This document shows, one piece after another, positions 6,857 to 8,355 of a DNA stretch of 8,355 nt. The notes under the pieces were generated by a model that was not told the origin of the DNA, did not search any database, and saw only the letters and a program-made list of their open reading frames with translations. The stretch spans positions 1 to 8,355 of the forward strand of contig JALHUF010000154.1 in the NCBI GenBank assembly GCA_022866195.1, given 5' to 3'. Position numbers and translations under genes: made by a program. Positions within the stretch are counted from its first letter, which is position 1, and the number at the start of each line of letters is the position of its first letter. The stretch comes from Terriglobia bacterium. GTDB lineage: Bacteria; Acidobacteriota; Terriglobia; UBA7540.

Positions 6857-6863
6857 TTACTGT
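6835..6863 (+). promoter_or_regulatory. Promoter for the secreted protein/metalloprotease unit
   Basis: A perfect TTGACA (6835-6840) is followed after 17 bp by TACTGT (6858-6863), a weak -10 that keeps the key T, A and final T. The expected start falls at about 6869-6871, at or next to the ATG at 6871. There is also no ribosome site before that ATG, so a leaderless mRNA is suggested. Confidence 0.55.
6840..6858 (+). other. Short inverted repeat inside the promoter spacer
   Basis: AAAGCC (6840-6845) and GGCTTT (6853-6858) are perfect 6-base arms around a 7-nt loop, sitting between the -35 and the -10. In RNA reading through from the dehydrogenase it would be a short stem ending in UUU, so it could act as a weak terminator. 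As DNA it could be an operator. Only four of the pairs are G-C, so it is a marginal terminator. Confidence 0.35.
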
Positions 6864-6870
6864 AACGGCA

Positions 6871-7494
6871 ATGACGCTTGCGTCTCCGACCACTCTCGGG
6901 ACTCGAGCTGTCGGCGCTGTGGTTCTTGCTCTCCTGGCTGCTGTGCCCCTCAGCGCCCAGCGAGGGGCCTTGACTCAGCCGCGGAACCTGGGCCGGTTGG
7001 TCGCGCAAGCAGCCGTGATCTTCCGCGGCAACGTCATCAGCACTCGCGTTGAGCCTCACCCTGAGCTGACACATCTCACCACCGTCGTCGTCACCCTTCG
7101 GGTGCGCGAGACTCTGAAGGGGGAAGCCGGCCCAACCTTCACTTTCCGCCAGTACATCTGGGACATCCGCGACCATTACGACGCCGCGGGCTACCGAAAG
7201 GGTCAGGAACTGCTCCTCCTCATGAATCCCCCGACGCGCTACGGTCTGTCGAGCCCGACCGGGCTCGAGCAAGGGCGGTTCCGCATCCTGCGCGACGCGG
7301 CAGGCAGAGAAATGGCGGTGAACGGCCACGGCAACGCCGGGCTGTTCCACGATCTTGAACCGCAGTTGAAGCGCCAGCGCATCGCTTTGCCGGCGCAATT
7401 GGCGACCATCGTTTCCCAGGAACGCGCGGGCCCGGTTCCGTCGGGTGAGCTCAAAGACCTCATCCGGCAACTGGCCGCCGTCAGCCTGAGGTAG
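6871..7494 (+). CDS. Uncharacterised exported 207-aa protein, first gene of the protease unit
   Basis: I do not recognise a named family. A Sec-type signal peptide is clear: basic R12, hydrophobic AVGAVVLALLAAVPLSA (13-29), with likely cleavage after A29 and before QRGAL. There is no lipobox and no cysteine in the whole protein. The mature part begins with AQAAVIFRGNVISTRVEPHP (45-64) and strands VVVTLRVRETLKGE (72-85) and TFTFRQYIW (89-97). GYRKGQELLLLM (107-118), LEQGRFRILRDAAGREMAVNG (132-152) and a helical C-terminus (191-205) follow. Runs of alternating beta strands around 'FRG-V', 'V-E-LKG' and 'G-E-LL-L' suggest a small beta-barrel domain of the kind seen in NTR/TIMP-like proteins; this is a guess from pattern. 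Homologues cannot be checked here. The stop TAG is 3 bp before the metalloprotease ATG, so the two products probably act in the same place outside the cytoplasm. Confidence 0.85.
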   Translation: MTLASPTTLGTRAVGAVVLALLAAVPLSAQRGALTQPRNLGRLVAQAAVIFRGNVISTRVEPHPELTHLTTVVVTLRVRETLKGEAGPTFTFRQYIWDIRDHYDAAGYRKGQELLLLMNPPTRYGLSSPTGLEQGRFRILRDAAGREMAVNGHGNAGLFHDLEPQLKRQRIALPAQLATIVSQERAGPVPSGELKDLIRQLAAVSLR

Positions 7495-7500
7495 CTTATG
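7488..7500 (+). promoter_or_regulatory. Ribosome site overlapping the upstream stop codon
   Basis: GAGG (7488-7491) lies directly before the TAG stop of the 207-aa gene (7492-7494) and 6 nt before the protease ATG (7498-7500). Ribosomes ending the first gene would cover the start of the second, so translational coupling is likely. Confidence 0.65.
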
Positions 7501-8355
7501 CGCGGGCCCACTCGCAACACGAACTGGATGCTTTCGATGGCGGCCCCGCTGGTCTTCTCGGGATTGCTGTTCGTCCCGTGGGCGGCCCGCGCCGGTGGAC
7601 CCCTGCTGGTCGGCGGTCCGGGCTTCGGCGTGGAAGGGCAGCCATTCATCTGGGACCCGACCGCCATGCCCGTGCAGTACCGCACTGACAGCGGCCCCTT
7701 GAGCCGGAAACCTGATGGAACAGTGGTCATCGACAACCCCAGTGGCGTCGCCCGCGTTCAGGCGATGTTTCAGGTCTGGCAGGATGTCCCGACTGCTTTC
7801 ATCTCCTTCAACAACGCCGGCCCAATTCTGAGTGCGGGCGCCTTCACCGACGGCGACGTGAGTACGGTCGAGGAATTCGATGCCGTGGAAGGCTCCTGCG
7901 CGGACGGCACGCAGAGCCCCATCATCTTCGACGCCGACGGCACTCTCTTCGACCAGTTGACGGGCGACCCGGGTGTCATCGGCTTTGCGGGCGCCTGTAA
8001 TCTCAACCTCAGCACTGGACACATCGTTGCCGCGCTAGCAGCCCTAAACGGACGCTTCCAGGACAGCATTGATACACCGTCCTCTTACCCGCCCAACCTG
8101 GAGATGACTGCGGCGGAGTTCGACGAAGCCATGGCCCACGAGTTCGGCCACCTGGCAGGGCTGGATCATTCGCAGATCAATGTGGAAGTCCTCCAGCGGC
8201 CCATGGGCCAGTGCTCCACAAACGACCTTGCCGGCCTGCCGCTGATGTTCCCCTTCGCGCACTGTCAGGCGCGCAGCACTGCGAGTCTGCCGATGCTAGC
8301 TCCCGACGATGTCGCGTGGATTTCGCGCCTCTACCCGGAGACCGTTAACGGCCCC
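7498..8355 (+). CDS. Exported matrixin-like zinc metalloprotease, C-terminus beyond window
   Basis: This is a secreted metzincin-type peptidase with 286 codons visible and no stop before the right edge. The signal peptide has a hydrophobic core around 13-30 and probable cleavage at ARA(32)-GG. The mature N-terminus reads PFIWDPTAMPVQYRTDSGPL (49-68) and VARVQAMFQVWQDVPTAFISF (84-104), the usual opening of bacterial matrixin-family proteins. The zinc site HEFGHLAGLDH (214-224) gives ligands H214, H218 and H224 and catalytic E215. M250 in LPLMFP is a plausible Met-turn, and LAPDDVAWISRLYP (267-280) matches the typical end of the catalytic domain. Cysteines C134, C167, C239 and C256 could form two disulfides. 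DADGT (145-149) may bind calcium. No cysteine-switch prodomain is present. Further C-terminal domains may follow off-window. The substrate is unknown; export and coupling to the 207-aa protein suggest a joint extracytoplasmic role. Confidence 0.93.
   Translation, partial: MRGPTRNTNWMLSMAAPLVFSGLLFVPWAARAGGPLLVGGPGFGVEGQPFIWDPTAMPVQYRTDSGPLSRKPDGTVVIDNPSGVARVQAMFQVWQDVPTAFISFNNAGPILSAGAFTDGDVSTVEEFDAVEGSCADGTQSPIIFDADGTLFDQLTGDPGVIGFAGACNLNLSTGHIVAALAALNGRFQDSIDTPSSYPPNLEMTAAEFDEAMAHEFGHLAGLDHSQINVEVLQRPMGQCSTNDLAGLPLMFPFAHCQARSTASLPMLAPDDVAWISRLYPETVNGP

Noticed and set aside
6805..8022. Long open frame (405 codons) on the minus strand
   Set aside because: It lies antisense to two genes with clear signal peptides and a metalloprotease motif, crosses the promoter region, and its translation shows no recognisable domain. 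Such frames are common opposite GC-rich genes.
1..8355. CRISPR array, insertion sequence, prophage or defence genes
   Set aside because: No regularly spaced repeats, transposase or integrase motifs, terminal repeats with target duplications, or defence-type domains were seen. Genes are mostly core metabolism.

Overview
The window is about 8.4 kb of GC-rich (roughly 60% by eye), gene-dense bacterial chromosome. It holds eight protein genes, two of them cut by the window edges. No RNA gene, mobile element or CRISPR array was seen. The mix of housekeeping genes, a small uncharacterised charged protein, and a secreted protein paired with a matrixin-type protease would fit an Acidobacteriota-like genome. 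That placement is an inference from gene content and style, not from a marker gene.

Left half, minus strand (read right to left): an uncharacterised 185-aa gene (4186-3629), purH (3448-1895, purine biosynthesis), argJ (1832-612, arginine biosynthesis) and the start of glgC (419-1, glycogen synthesis, cut by the left edge). purH and argJ are 62 bp apart and may share a transcript. glgC has its own extended -10 promoter and an approximately 80-nt leader that can fold in competing ways.

Centre: positions 4187-4357 separate the leftward 185-aa gene from the rightward selA. This spacer holds a perfect 8+8 bp inverted repeat with a 6-bp centre. Each arm contains a TTGACG, so it looks like two back-to-back -35 elements, one for each gene.

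Right half, plus strand: selA (4358-5758, makes selenocysteyl-tRNA) is followed 72 bp later by a zinc-dependent medium-chain dehydrogenase (5831-6799). A new unit then starts from a TTGACA promoter whose predicted start lies at or next to the ATG. It encodes a 207-aa exported protein (6871-7494) and, 3 bp after its stop, an exported matrixin-like zinc metalloprotease (7498 to the right edge, incomplete). The protease has the HEFGHLAGLDH zinc site, and its ribosome binding site abuts and slightly overlaps the stop of the gene before it, so the two are probably translationally coupled.

The most interesting points are the symmetric divergent promoter between selA and an unknown gene, the secreted protein/protease pair with an apparently leaderless start, and the structured glgC leader. 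None of these proves a new system.
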